A stretch of 64,000 nucleotides of DNA. Source: Manduca sexta. Its lineage: Eukaryota > Arthropoda > Insecta > Lepidoptera > Sphingidae. The position numbers were made by a program, and so were the translations under genes. Where the stretch lies: positions 10,920,777-10,984,776 of the forward strand of contig NC_051141.1 of NCBI RefSeq assembly GCF_014839805.1, in the 5' to 3' direction. The notes below the pieces were generated by a model. That model was not told the DNA's origin and searched no databases. It saw only the letters and a list, made by a program, of their open reading frames with translations. Positions 24,883 to 36,881 of this stretch are shown here, one piece after another (position 1 is the stretch's first letter; each line of letters opens with the position of its first letter).

Positions 24883-27800
24883 TTAGTAGCCGGATTTTAA
24901 TGCAGATTTAAGCCGACGAGGCGTCTGTGGGCTGTAGTCGGGCGCGGGGACCGGGGGGCCGGCCACCGGCGGCCACTGGTCGCGTCGCCAGTGGGGGTCT
25001 ACGGTGGGCGACGCCGGCGGCCGCACTGCCACGGGTCGTCTGATGTCTTCTAGATAAGAAAACGGCCGACTATTCTGTCCCAGGTCACGCGGAGCGCGGC
25101 TGTGATGCCACGAATCGGAGCGGTCGAACGAACGACTGTTGAATGAAGGTTAGTGAATACTACAAAACTACCAATTATGATAAATTTTTGAGTGGGTGGA
25201 AATTTTTAACTCGACAGTATAGCTTTTACAGTGATTATTGAACAATTGCAGGCCAGTGAAACAGCGTCGAATTAATACTTTCCTAAAGTATGCAGCACTA
25301 AGTTTATGCCGCCCCGCATGTCCCGCGTGCGGGTGCATAGTTTGCAGATACATAAAAAAGGTCCGCGATTGCAACGAGCCCACCCTATCGGCCATTGCCC
25401 CCTCTAGGCCGTGGCGAATATCGCCTATGTACAAATCTTACACTGCAGAGAAATATCTGTGCTTAAACAACATATTTTTCATCTTATGTCGAGAGACGAC
25501 ACCGACCGACTAACTATGGATAATGACATAAAATATAATTTTTGTTAGGTACTCACTTAGTCATGTAATCCGGTTGAGTAGCTTCGCGCACCGGGCTTCG
25601 CGGGCGGTCCTCGTCGTTGATGAATCCGTTGTTAATATGTGAACTGAAGATTAAAATTAAATAAGTACTGACGCCCTTATATACAATATGACAATGTTAA
25701 AATACCAACTAGTATGACAAAAAAAAAATTAAGCCGTACCTTCTTGTAAATGGCGGGTAACTTGGATGCTGAGTCCAGTCGTCGTCTGGTTTCCTGCCAT
25801 GCCTGTAAAAAGCAATGGAGCAAATGTATGCCGTATTAATACGAGTTGGGCCTGGTGCCTGAGATATACAACAAATATCTGTCCACTTCTCAAATAAATT
25901 AAGTTTTTAAAACCTGTTAATCCTGCCCCCAAATCAGGCATTCTGACTATGTAAGGGAGAAGGAGGCAGCTAAGGACAGATGCAGATTAGGACAATGGGA
26001 ATAATAAAATAAATTAATTTATATTCTTTTCATAAACAATACATAACTCTAGCCTTTCTCATATTTAAATACAAAACTTTAAAAAAAATGCATTTTTGTA
26101 ACGCTCACGCAATACTTTAATATTTGCTCCATAGTCCCTATATCGAAGTTTTTTATTGTTTTGAATAACGAGATGAGCTTGCCGTTAGCCTGATGGTAAG
26201 CTATACGACCGCCCATAAACAATAGAAATACCATCCAACACCTTGTACCTACAAAGTATTGTTTGGTATTCCACTTCGCTCGCCATCCTGAGACATGAGA
26301 TGTTAAGTCTCATTATGTCCAGTAGTAACATATTAGTTAGTATATTTCATATTATTATGACTTTACAGTTAAATAATCAGGTATAAGTATAAAATTATGT
26401 AATCTTTAATGACCAAAAATTGCCAGGCGTTTTTATATACCTAGTACCTATTGAAAGTAATGTAAACTTACTCAAATGCGTTCAAGGCGCCCATTTTGTG
26501 AATGGAATGCTGAAAATAAGTATGAAACATTCAATAAAATACTAAGGACTTACTTATATATGTACACCTATAATTCCCTTGCGGATTTGAGACGTCAGTT
26601 AAGACTACCTATTAATTTAAACGGTATACCTAAGTAACGAGACGAAAACATTCTTAGGAAACTCTTTAATTATTGGAAAATCTTTTATCGATTTGATCGA
26701 TTCTGCTGCTTAAAAGTAGTAGATTAGTTTGTGCTGTGTTTTTAAAACAATTTATTTCAGATTGAACAATTATTTGAGAATGAACCCCAGAGATGGTCAG
26801 TCTTAGGCACGTGGCCTATCAAAAATGCTGAGCCATTTCCTTCGTGCCACAAACAAGTGTTTTGTGTTGACATTACATTGGAATATTAGAAGAGCTGGTG
26901 GAAAAGAAGAGCTACAATATATAAACAATAGACATAGATGTATAATCAGTTTAGTACTGTCAATTGTTGTTATCCCATGTGTTATTATAGCTGATAAATA
27001 ATTTAAGGTACACGCAATATTAATATTTCACCTCATCTTTTTGCTGGTTCCAATTTTCTGCTGCATAAATGACAAGTAGTACGAGGAATACGAGGTTGAT
27101 AGCATGAGCTACATATCCTTTTAGGGAGATTGTCATCAACGCGAATGCGCCATAGTAGAGTACAAAAAGTTCTTTATTTGTCGTTTCTTTCTGAAATATT
27201 TATCATTATATATTAGTTTTAGGTCTCTATTATAACACTAATCCACCGCTGGTTACAGGCTTCTTCTGCTAATTATATAGTTTAGGTCTACGCCCACCAC
27301 AACGGCCTGTTGTAAGTTAGCATACCTGCTTCAGATAAATAAATTTGACATTCTTATTACGAATTCTAAGATTACATGCTATGCTATGCTATGTAGCTTT
27401 TCTCATTTCAGTAACATGAGTTGATAGAGTAGGCTCTATGTTGGTACACAAAATAATGTATATACCTAGGTATATTTCAATCGGAGGTTTGACCTTATTT
27501 CATATTCTAGAAAGTTTACTTATCATCAAGAGCAGACTGCAAAGACTAACAGTCGATTTTAGTTTAAAACACATTACAGCTAGTAAGTAGTGCCCTTCAA
27601 TCATCAATGCTTATAATTCATTGCCTAATGCAAGATGCACGATGAGTAGCTATAAATCAATAACGCAGTATTTAACTTACCAATAATTGATTACCAAGAT
27701 ACGTATAGTCCAATCCAAAGTGTGCGGCAAAAGTTAAATCAACCACCAAAGACGCAACGCTAAATCCAACATACGCATATACTGTTACAGTTACATACTG

Positions 27801-30800
27801 CGCGCTTTCTTTACTACATACAACTGAAACAAAAATATGGATTAACCAGACATGAAATAGAGACACACCAGAGTTGTAGGTAGCGATTATTGGTTTATTA
27901 ATTATTATGTGGGGGTGGAACGAAGGATTTATTTAGAAAGTATCAATATTATATTATCACGCTAGTATTACTTAAAAGTAAAGTAGAAAAGAAAAGAGTA
28001 GCGCAATTTTTTATTTATTACTTTGATAAGCTTTATTTTTATAGTTTATTAACTTGAGCTCGCAGCTTCGCCAGGGTAAAAAAGTTTTCCGGGACAAAAG
28101 TCCCGCTATACATGTTCCCGGGTTAGAAAGTAGCGTATGTCTTTCTCAGGGATTTAAACTATCTCCATACCAAATTGTATCGAAATTCTTTGGATAGATT
28201 TTGAATTTATGCTGTTCAGACAGGCAGACAGATGCAATAGGGCACCAAGTTTTAAAATATATTGTTTAAATCTTTTTAAAAGGAACTATTCCGTCAATTT
28301 AACCGTTTACGAAGCGCACGTAACAGAAGCTCTCAAAAGAAGTAAATATTTCCCGTTTTTATAATATTTTTCATTCATGCTCCGCTCTTATTGGTCATAG
28401 CGTGATGTTTTATAGCCTTCCTCGATAAATAAGCTATCCAACACTTAAAGTATTTTTCAATTCGAACCAGTAGTTCCCGAGATTAGCGCCTTATACAAAC
28501 TCTTCAGCTTTATATAATAGTATAGATATATAGAAGTATGGGTTACAGTACATACTATTATGTATTATGCTATGGCAGTGGTATTTATTATTATTAATAA
28601 ATAATCAGTCATTAATAATATTATTTACACGAAAAACTAAGTGCACTTTAAAAGGAATTTAGACATTCTGAATGATGCACTTGATAAAGCGGAACGCCAA
28701 ACAATCGGAATGAAGTGCATATAGGGGATTTCCCATTTAGTTAGTTTTATCAGTGAATCATCAGAATATGTTATTTATTGGTATATTGAATATTAAAGTC
28801 AGTATTTATGTTATAATTTAATTTTAATCTTAATTGTTGTATTTTTGTATTGGAACGAAATTTCCCAGAATTGAATTAGTAGTTAATGAGGGCGAGATTT
28901 TAACAGCTCCCAGCTCAATTAACTTAGTAAACAAGTGCAGGACTTTCAAAAGAATAATTAGTTGGTAGTCCCAATATAAAATTGGGTATTTAGTATTCTC
29001 AGCGTAGGTTTTTAACCTTTTTGCATTAATTTTACTTAATTGTTTGTACTGAAATAAACCAAAAAATGAAACGCGACAAAGGTTAACATCATGACACATG
29101 ACAAAGGTCATTGTAATTTCTTTATTATACAACGTTTACACTATAATTAGTGTAAACGTATAATAAAGAAATGACGACTAATGAAGTAGCAACTTACATC
29201 AGAATGTAAAATAAGGGGATTTAGTATACGAAATTACAACCCTAACAGACAATTTTTTTTCCAGAGAAAGACGAACTAAGCGCTAATATTAAAAATATTT
29301 TTTTAAAATTTTTATTGATCAATACTAAAGAGCACGGATGTCCACAGGTGGTTACGGTTTGACCTTTTGTGCTGCCAAGCAACACTATTATGTTACACTT
29401 TCGAGGACTACACAAAATCATTATAAGTAACCGTCCAGGCGCATTTAGAAAATTATTTTACTCCGTTTCGCGAGGTATGCTCTTTTTTAACCTCCCTAAA
29501 TCCTCCCTCATCAAAGACAGCTAAAGTAACATAAAAAAATTACTATTTAATATTTGACACTTATGATTAGCATTTGACCCTGTTAATTGTTATACCGGTT
29601 ACAGAACAAGAACTAAATTAAGATAGGTTATATTATTGTAGCTCGCGAAGTTGCAATATTTTTTCATACTTCTGCGCAGACTGCAAACTATATATACGAA
29701 GCTGTGTACTATGTATATTTTCTCTGCTATGCGAACAAAGGTAAACCAACTGCAACAGCTTTATACTTGACGAATAGAATATTACCTAATGAGAAAGAAA
29801 CAATAAATAGATTATATATACCTCAGGATGACAAGCGCAGTGCACATGCTATGCTGAGATGCTATATCTTACGTAGTATATTACTCTATGATGCTATGAA
29901 GTAGGTAGTAAGTTATTTTGTACTTAAATGAAATTTCTTACTGCTATAGCGCTAATTTCTATAACTGAGCCGACGCAGCGTGTGTCAATATTTTTCATAA
30001 TATACCTAACTTATACCTTTATATTATATAGTTTTTGGAACATCGTGTGTTTCTTCGTGGAGTCGAAACACTAAACATTGTTGTTCTTTCACTGTCTTAG
30101 GGTATAACTGACGAAAGAATAGAGTACTCGCTAATGCGTTACTATTTTAGACTAGTTGGACGTCTAGACTTAAAAAAAAACACATACATTAATACCACCA
30201 CCATCATATAATTGTAAAGGCAGTATACAATAATCAATATTGTACTTTCAGAGTTATAGTTGGATAGGTCTGAATGTAAGACATTCGCACGAACAGCATA
30301 ACATAACTAAGATTCATAATATTTTGCTGACTTACCTGTTGTAAGAATACAAGCCATGATGAGACAAACACTGGACGCTGCTAAAGTAAGGATCAATAAT
30401 ATAAACACTGTGTTCGCCGAGGTCACATTCAAATCCTTAAGCCATGAATGGTTTTCACAATCTGGAATTGATTAAATCTGCCAGTTAGTATGTCCTTTTC
30501 GAAATAATTAACTTGAATTTCGATATTTCAATCCTTGACGTGAATATATTCAGCAAGTAGCGACCTTGAACAATGTTAAAATTACAGCGCCGTTATATTA
30601 ATCGATAGATATCATTCTGTGACTCATATAAAAAATATTTTCCGCGACGCGACGCAATTTAACAACGCAAACATAATATAAAATATAATTTCGTACAGAA
30701 CGAAAAGGACATTTGGAAACCGGTTACTAGATTTCCAATTTTGGGATGGAAACAATATAAAAAATGAGGTACCTTGAAAATATCTCAGAAAAACAGTTGT

Positions 30801-31195
30801 CCAAAAATATTCTGTTGTGAATTCATTTGGTTTTATGATACCACAATCCTCTTTGTATATTAAAGCAATTGCACACAGTATTATGTACGTTATACACAAA
30901 ACCTAAAATTTAACAAAAAAAAAAAACTTAATAGGTACGTAGTTAACAACACACATTTTAAAATAGGCACGCACATACATAGGTATTGTTTGATGTAAAC
31001 CAAGAAACAAAAATCACAGTAGGTATTATTGCTACACTTAAGGAAATACAATGTACTTTTTATTTATAATCTCGCATTCGCATAATGGGAAGTATATTAT
31101 TAAATGAAAGAATCACTTACTGCAGTCACTCCGCTGGAGAGCAGGGCGGTTAAAACCAATTTCGATTGTGGTTTATACTTTTCCAGGTTTGTCAT
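24883..31195 (-). CDS. Four-helix membrane protein with Pro-rich tail (paralogue 1)
   Basis: Nine exons on the minus strand join in phase to 357 residues: 31195-31121, 30902-30773, 30461-30336, 27823-27681, 27190-27032, 26509-26472, 25802-25740, 25643-25557 and 25135-24883. Every junction is GT-AG. Four hydrophobic stretches lie at about residues 12-41, 86-108, 119-143 and 166-203. Two sequons (NHS, NVT) in the first loop put that loop outside and both termini in the cytosol. The tail of about 150 residues is rich in Arg, Ser, Asp and Pro and ends near PPVPAPDYSPQTPRR...KSGY. I do not recognise the family; it is not a tetraspanin by motif (no CCG). Intron phases 0-1-1-0-0 over the membrane part and the tail motif match the gene at 36882-48168. 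The short last exon is GC-rich compared with the introns. Confidence 0.8.
26170..26330 (+). repeat. Short interspersed repeat in intron 5 of the first membrane-protein gene
   Basis: The block GATGAGCTTGCCGTTAGCC through TGTTAAGTCTCATTATGTCC looks like an interspersed element common in Lepidoptera; a decayed relative lies at 3858-4090. Recognition of the family is from memory and not checked. Confidence 0.45.
28050..28526 (-). mobile_element. Non-autonomous Helitron in intron 3 of the first membrane-protein gene
   Basis: Same family as 16532-17419 and in the same orientation. It begins (minus strand) TCTATACTATTATATAAAGC and contains one 123-base unit (GCTCCGCTCTTATTGGTCAT). The CTAG end has decayed to a GAGC-like sequence near 28050, so that boundary is approximate. 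Confidence 0.65.
29116..29171. repeat. Near-perfect inverted repeat (hairpin)
   Basis: ATTTCTTTATTATAC plus CGTTTACACT is mirrored as AGTGTAAACG plus TATAATAAAGAAAT, with a six-base loop and one three-base insertion (AAC) in the left arm. It lies in intron 3 of the first membrane-protein gene. Confidence 0.75.
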
Positions 31196-32837
31196 TTTAA
31201 TAATTTATTAATTTTTACGAATACTGCTCATAACATGCTGTGTCTCTTTTAAATGAAGGAACTAAACATGATATCAGATTATTAATCGCAACATGATAAT
31301 TGTTATCGATATTAATGCCAATACTATCTACGTGTGATGCTTGAATGGCTAATATTTACGTATAGTGGGTGATTCGGTCTCGTGAAATTTGTATCAACAG
31401 GAATATTTCACATTCCGGTTATGTTCTTTACTTTTACTAGGACATATATACTGTATATTGTTCATATGTACCTACCTATATTGTTAGCTATTGTGAGGCT
31501 TAGTATCTCACGACGGTCACCACGATTATAAAACACTGTATTCGACATAGAGGTTTTAAATTAACACAATGTACATTGTACGGTCGTCATTAGCATTTTA
31601 ATCGACTGGGATAAGGGGGGAGGGGAAAAATAACAAAATTTGTATCTAGCGAGAATTAAAGCGAAAATTTCATATGGATAGTCTAATTACTAATAGACTA
31701 GTACTAATTCAAGACTAGTACTTATGTTAAACCAAGGAGACAGCTTCTCTCCCCTGCTTCCACCCGGGGACGTACAATAGTACATTGGATGATCTCTGAA
31801 CGTTATTATCATCATGAGCGTTTGTGGCGAATTTGCCACCATTTGTAGTAGCCATCGTGTTTGGTGTGGGTTAATACACTCTTTCAGCAGCTAACATTCT
31901 ATACGAGGTTTATAATCATTTGATTTACAGAATAAGTATGTGTTACAATGTTAGGTTATAGGTAGATTATTTTAAAATAAAGGAAGGAAGTTACAACAAA
32001 CGTATTATGTTTACGTTATTTCATTTGTGTTTACTTTTGACTGTACGCGAGAGAAGCAAATTCGGACACATTACCCAATATTCCTGGCAAAACCCTTGTT
32101 ACCGTGATAGTTAAGCCCTCGTATTAGTTACTTACAAATTACTGCTTTTGCTTTATATTCAGTTACATAAATGGATAAAAGAGAGTAGGTTAGAAGTTTA
32201 TTCACCATCACCTCGACCTTTTTCCAATCTACGTTCCACCTATATTCACATGACAGTTGGATTTCAGTAAGTACATTATTTTTTATAAAATTTCCTTCGC
32301 CTATTTTCTGCACTCAGAACAGTGAAAAAGTTTCTCCCCTGACCTTCTCCCACTTACCAAAGTCACCAATGCAAAGGCAATCAACCATAGAATCTTATCA
32401 TACTTATACAAATTTCGCAAAGTACTTAATGCTTAATTAAAACACAAATTGTCTCGATCAGCTGTAAGTCAAAACCTGCCAACTTATCTCTTAATAAGGT
32501 TTAAACTAAGGAACCGGGAATATTGTTAAAAGCTATTTAAGCAATTCTTAACCACCTCTTAACGCTAAAACAAGTTTATAAGTAAGACTGTAGATCTCTG
32601 CAAACACTTGACATTGGCGAAATAGGATCTCGCTACCATCGTCGCCACATATAAAAAAATTTATAACAAACGTCAAATATTGACTATCAAGAATTAATAT
32701 GTCACTATACCTAAATAAAAACCGGTAAAGACTCATAAAATAGAGAATTTTATTATTGAAGAATTAGAATAAGTTAGTGATGTAATATTGAAGGCTAAAG
32801 CAAATGCATTCAGAGGTCACGTAAAAGCAACAATGTT
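31196..32837. other. Intergenic and 5' flank of the first membrane-protein gene
   Basis: No supported gene, clear TATA box or repeat was recognised. A G run lies at 31615-31624. Short frames here (for example 32128-32313) look random. Confidence 0.4.
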
Positions 32838-33224
32838 ATGACAAATGCGGAAGACGTTATCTTAAATCTCTTTTATATATTTTGGGGGTGGCGGATAGCT
32901 AGCTTCTTGCATTCCAGTTACGTCGTATCGGACACTGTAACCCCAACATGCGCGGGCAGAAATGCCAAGTTTATGGTGATGCTGTGTTTGATGATCACAA
33001 CTACAATCCTTCATGCGGTGCCTTTGACGCCGTATCCTCGTCTAAGCCTGGCGAGTACGATTGTCAGCATTCCCTCCCAGGTGCATTCTCTTTATTTTTT
33101 ACATAGATACATTGGAACTACATTAAACAGCCGTCGTTTCACCATTTTTATTTATATCTTGACGTTAGTTTTTATATTAGAGACAATTTATGTATTAAAA
33201 CATGACTGGGACAGAATTGAATAA
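32838..33224 (+). CDS. Possible single-exon 128-residue membrane protein (unrecognised)
   Basis: An uninterrupted 128-codon frame begins ATGACAAATGCGG at 32838 and ends in TAA at 33222-33224. It contains three or four hydrophobic stretches (near residues 8-25, 46-62, 80-90 and 103-119), separated by short basic or polar loops, and ends KHDWDRIE. Length, hydrophobic periodicity and an AATAAA overlapping the stop codon (33220-33225) favour a real small gene. Against it: no family match, no upstream promoter motif, and AT-rich hydrophobic frames arise by chance. It sits between two minus-strand genes, and perfect palindromes follow 70 bases downstream. It could also be part of a transposable element. 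Confidence 0.35.
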   Translation: MTNAEDVILNLFYIFWGWRIASFLHSSYVVSDTVTPTCAGRNAKFMVMLCLMITTTILHAVPLTPYPRLSLASTIVSIPSQVHSLYFLHRYIGTTLNSRRFTIFIYILTLVFILETIYVLKHDWDRIE

Positions 33225-33294
33225 AGTACGTTCATTGCATATTTAATTTGTTTTATTCAGGTTTTATTTTTTTATTTCTACTCAAAATAACCTA

Positions 33295-33341
33295 AAAGCA
33301 ATAAGGATTTATCTAGATAATAGATAAATCCTTATTGCTTT
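33295..33341. repeat. Perfect hairpin, 21-bp arms
   Basis: AAAGCAATAAGGATTTATCT plus A (33295-33315), loop GATAA, then the exact reverse complement at 33321-33341. It overlaps the next palindrome by two bases. Confidence 0.95.
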
Positions 33342-33379
33342 GATTGCGTTCCGGAATCTAGATTCCGGAACGCAATCAA
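33340..33379. repeat. Perfect 40-bp palindrome without a loop
   Basis: TTGATTGCGTTCCGGAATCT is followed directly by its reverse complement, with CTAG at the centre. It directly follows the 21-bp-arm hairpin. Confidence 0.95.
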
Positions 33380-33753
33380 TGCTAATTCGTTTAATATTTG
33401 GGCCCCTTGCAAGTCCGTCGTACGCGCATTCAGTAATATCATCTATTATGGGTAATCTGTTGATTGTGTTGAGATTTTTTACCATGATACCGTATACCGT
33501 TGTTATTAATAACGCTTTGCTATAATACTATACAAAGAGGATTATAATATATACGGAGCAATATATTAGGACGGATGAAAATATATGAAGGCGGCAATAC
33601 ACATTAAGTATTTCAAGGTGACGTTTTTTTATATAACTTTGTGACTAACTTTGTACTTACCCATTTCCTTATGCCGCTCTCAAATCGTCAGATTATAGAA
33701 ATATACACTGTTCTGCATTTAATTAACTTAATTTGCCTTTATCTGATTTATAC

Positions 33754-33960
33754 ATTTTTTTTGTCAGATAAATAGTTTAAGAGATACATCGTAAAAACCA
33801 TTTCAACCCCTATTTTCAAGATGGCGGCCGTGGGACAAGGGTGGCAACCCTACAAACTTGGTTTTAGCTTTACACTGACCCCCCTACACTTCAAAAAAAA
33901 TAAAATTGCGTCCTCTAAAAAACGCAAGGTAAGGCCTAAAAAATGTAACATTTCAATGGA
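33754..33960 (+). repeat. Repeat block A, copy 1
   Basis: The block runs from TTTTTGTCAGATAAATAG through CAAGATGGCGGCCGTGGG to ACATTTCAATGGA and is about 95% identical by eye to 35380-35581, in the same orientation. AAGATGGCGGCC is a strong YY1/Pho-like core. Confidence 0.8.
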
Positions 33961-34290
33961 TATGTATCTATTTATTCTTCGGTATAACCTCAGAACAATG
34001 ACAAGCATAGAAGTAACACTATGAACAATTACATCATCTGTACCAAAGCGATTCAGGATCCAAGTAATTCGCGTACAAGCCGACAACCGCGGGTTTGTGT
34101 TGTACGTAATGAGAGTACAAAAAGAAGTATTATGAACCTTATAAACACACGTTCTGATGACGTTGCAATGGACATTGCTTAACATTGAATTTCTTAACAT
34201 TTTCGCTTATAACTTTTTTATTTATAGTTCTACGACAAAAAGTTACTAGACCAAAGTTGTAGAGAATTTAATTTGCAACAAAAAATGTGT

Positions 34291-34493
34291 AAAACGCTCT
34301 TTTTACAGTAAACATTATATTAGCAAAATAATTACAGAATACAATTTTAGACATTCTTTTGACAACGTCCAGCCAGAGAGAATAATAATAGAATAGTCGC
34401 CGCGTGACATATCTTCTCTTCTGCCAGCCAGACCGCGCAGCCGAATACTTCCGGAAACGCCCGATGTGATCGGCTAGGATAGCGGCGCGTAAC
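34291..34493 (+). repeat. Repeat block B, copy 1
   Basis: The block runs from AAAACGCTCTTTTTACAG to TAGGATAGCGGCGCGTAAC and is almost identical (one base of length in a T run) to 35169-35371. The flanks diverge abruptly at both ends. Confidence 0.9.
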
Positions 34494-34605
34494 ATCGGCC
34501 ATCCTGCAAAGTGAATACCGTAAGGTATTCACAAAAATAAATTTGAGAAAGTAGAACTGAATTGGGTACCTATATTTTAAACAAATAGGACCCAGCAACA
34601 CAAAT

Positions 34606-34780
34606 CAGAATGCTCATGGCTGCACACAGAATATGATCAGAATGCTCATGACTACAGACAATATGATCACAGACAATGAATGACAGAATATGTTCATGGC
34701 TACAGACAGAATATGATCAGAATGGTCACGGCTGCAGATAGAATATTATCAAAAGGCTCACGGCCACAGACAGATCAGAT
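34606..34780 (+). repeat. Minisatellite, about five ~32-bp units
   Basis: Units of the type CAGAATG(C/G)TCA(T/C)GGCT plus CAGACAGAATATGAT are repeated with substitutions and one broken unit. Confidence 0.8.
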
Positions 34781-35168
34781 TAAATAAAATAAACAGTTAC
34801 GCACGTTCGCATTGTCAGCCTGAAGTGTTGCGCCACTAATTTGACTTCACATGACTCCAGTCATTCCTGTCTCCAATGATTTAGTTTCTAAGAAAACACC
34901 CTCTCCAGTGAGCCAAGCAGCAGGCATAACGAAGTTTTTGTTATGAATGTCGTTAATCGTACTAATGTGCAGACATCAATTCCATATGCATTCCCAACAT
35001 ATTTACTTCAACAGACGTAGACGTTGCCATGGTAACTAAAAATCTGAGAATCTGGTAATTTTAATTTTGGCATTCAATGATTCATCACAGATTTATTCCG
35101 ATAGTTCTCTTCACATTCGAATTCAATGTAACTTCAAATTATCATTTGTATAATCCCACTTCTGAATG

Positions 35169-35371
35169 TAAAACGCTCTTTTACAGTAAACATTATATTA
35201 GCAAAATAATTACAGAATACAATTTTAGACATTCTTTTGACAACGTCCAGCCAGAGAGAATAATAATAGAATAGTCGCCGCGTGACATATCTTCTCTTCT
35301 GCCAGCCAGACCGCGCAGCCGAATACTTCCGGAAACGCCCGATGTGATCGGCTAGGATAGCGGCGCGTAAC
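35169..35371 (+). repeat. Repeat block B, copy 2
   Basis: Near-identical duplicate of 34291-34493. It is separated by only nine bases from block A copy 2, so the B-then-A order is that of a tandem junction. Confidence 0.9.
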
Positions 35372-35379
35372 AAATGTTT

Positions 35380-35581
35380 ATATTTTTTTTTTTGTCAGAT
35401 AAATAGTGTAAGAGATACATCGTAAAAACGATTTCAACCCCTATTTTCAAGATGGCGGCCGTGGGACAAGGGTGGCAACCCCACAAACTTGGGTTTAGCT
35501 TTACACCGACCCCCCCTACACTTCAAAAAAATAAAATTGCGTCCTCTAAAAAACGCAACCCCAAATGTAACTTTTCAATGG
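35380..35581 (+). repeat. Repeat block A, copy 2
   Basis: Duplicate of 33754-33960 with small changes; it contains the same AAGATGGCGGCC core at about 35449. Confidence 0.8.
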
Positions 35582-35817
35582 ACCAACAGATATATGGTAT
35601 TTTTTGAGCATCTCTTATCTGTTTAGCCACGTTTCGCAATATGTATTAAAGGTCGTTGATTCTTTATCAACTCAGCACCCGAATAGCACTGCATTGCTTC
35701 TCAGCGTTACTTGTTTATCGATGTATAGTTAACTATACAAAGTTCGCTGACGTGGTCGGCAATTATAAATCGCGTAGCTAAAGGATATTTTAATCAACAT
35801 TCATAATATTTCGGAAA

Positions 35818-35850
35818 GTCCCACCTTGTACAGTCAGTACAAGGTGGGAC
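35818..35850. repeat. Perfect 14-bp-arm hairpin
   Basis: GTCCCACCTTGTAC, loop AGTCA, GTACAAGGTGGGAC. It lies in non-coding DNA about 1 kb downstream of the second membrane-protein gene's last exon. Confidence 0.9.
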
Positions 35851-36281
35851 AGCCTCAAAACTGACCAAAATCAAAACTTTAAAACAACTATACGTATTAA
35901 ATTCAACCAAAATATTCGTGTTTCTTTATCTTAAATAAAATAAATCTTTTGAAGTTTATTTTAGTGAAGAAAAAGGCAATTTGAAAGTTAAGCTACTTTT
36001 GTGGTTTACTACTTTTCAGAGATTACAGGTAGCCCTTTGGGCCTAGACATGGTCTTTAATTATAATAGTTATACTAATCAGCCCTATATTACAAACTCGT
36101 TACTGCTGAGCACGGGGCTCCTCTACTATTGGGAGGATTTAGGCCTTAGTCCACCTTAGCTTAGATTTCCTCATAATGTCTGTTTTTCGCCGTTAAAAGT
36201 TATGTAATACATAAAGTTGATTTAGGGATAGGAAATGGAAATAAGACACGTAAAAATAATAGTAACAAATTACGTAAAATA

Positions 36282-36287
36282 TTTATT
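36282..36287 (-). terminator. Candidate polyadenylation signal of the second membrane-protein gene
   Basis: TTTATT on the plus strand, about 600 bases past the stop codon at 36882. The intervening 36288-36881 would be 3' UTR and shows no other structure. Confidence 0.35.
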
Positions 36288-36881
36288 AACGTATATTATT
36301 TCACTGACTCTCAACAGGGACATACGTAAGTAATAGAACGCTTACACTGCTAGTAGCTACGATAGACTTCGCGATAACTCACAATGTATGAGATATGCGA
36401 GTGCATGGATACGAATTACGGTAATTACCAGCGTAACGTGTAGCCAATCCTCTAGGTATGAGTGCCTCACTATTATCTACTTAAATCGTTTGATTTACAG
36501 GATATTAGGTATAAGTAATATTATTGTTAGCATTAAATTACGTTGTCATATGTCCCAATACTCTATCATTTCTACGCATTTACACATAGAATATCATTAC
36601 AAATAGGTGTATACAAGCTCGAGAACATAAATGAGAACTTAATTTATCTATAAAATAATTAAAAATATTTACAAATTAATAGTAACAACAATGATATTTG
36701 CAGTACAATTCGATTACACGTTCAACTGTAACATTATTGTTCCTAATGTCATTTAGGCTTAATATACGAAGTTACCTATATTTATTGCAAGGAGCGTGTC
36801 AATTAGATTCAATAAATATGGGCAACAGTTGCAGGTTGGATCCCGCCTTGAACTTGGCTGGCTTCACGGGCCCCATGGACT

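Noticed and set aside
25238..25513. 91-codon plus-strand frame with several Cys (CRPACPACGCIVC)
   Set aside because: Lies in intron 8 of the first membrane-protein gene on the opposite strand; the Cys cluster has no zinc-finger spacing I can match and there is no flanking support.
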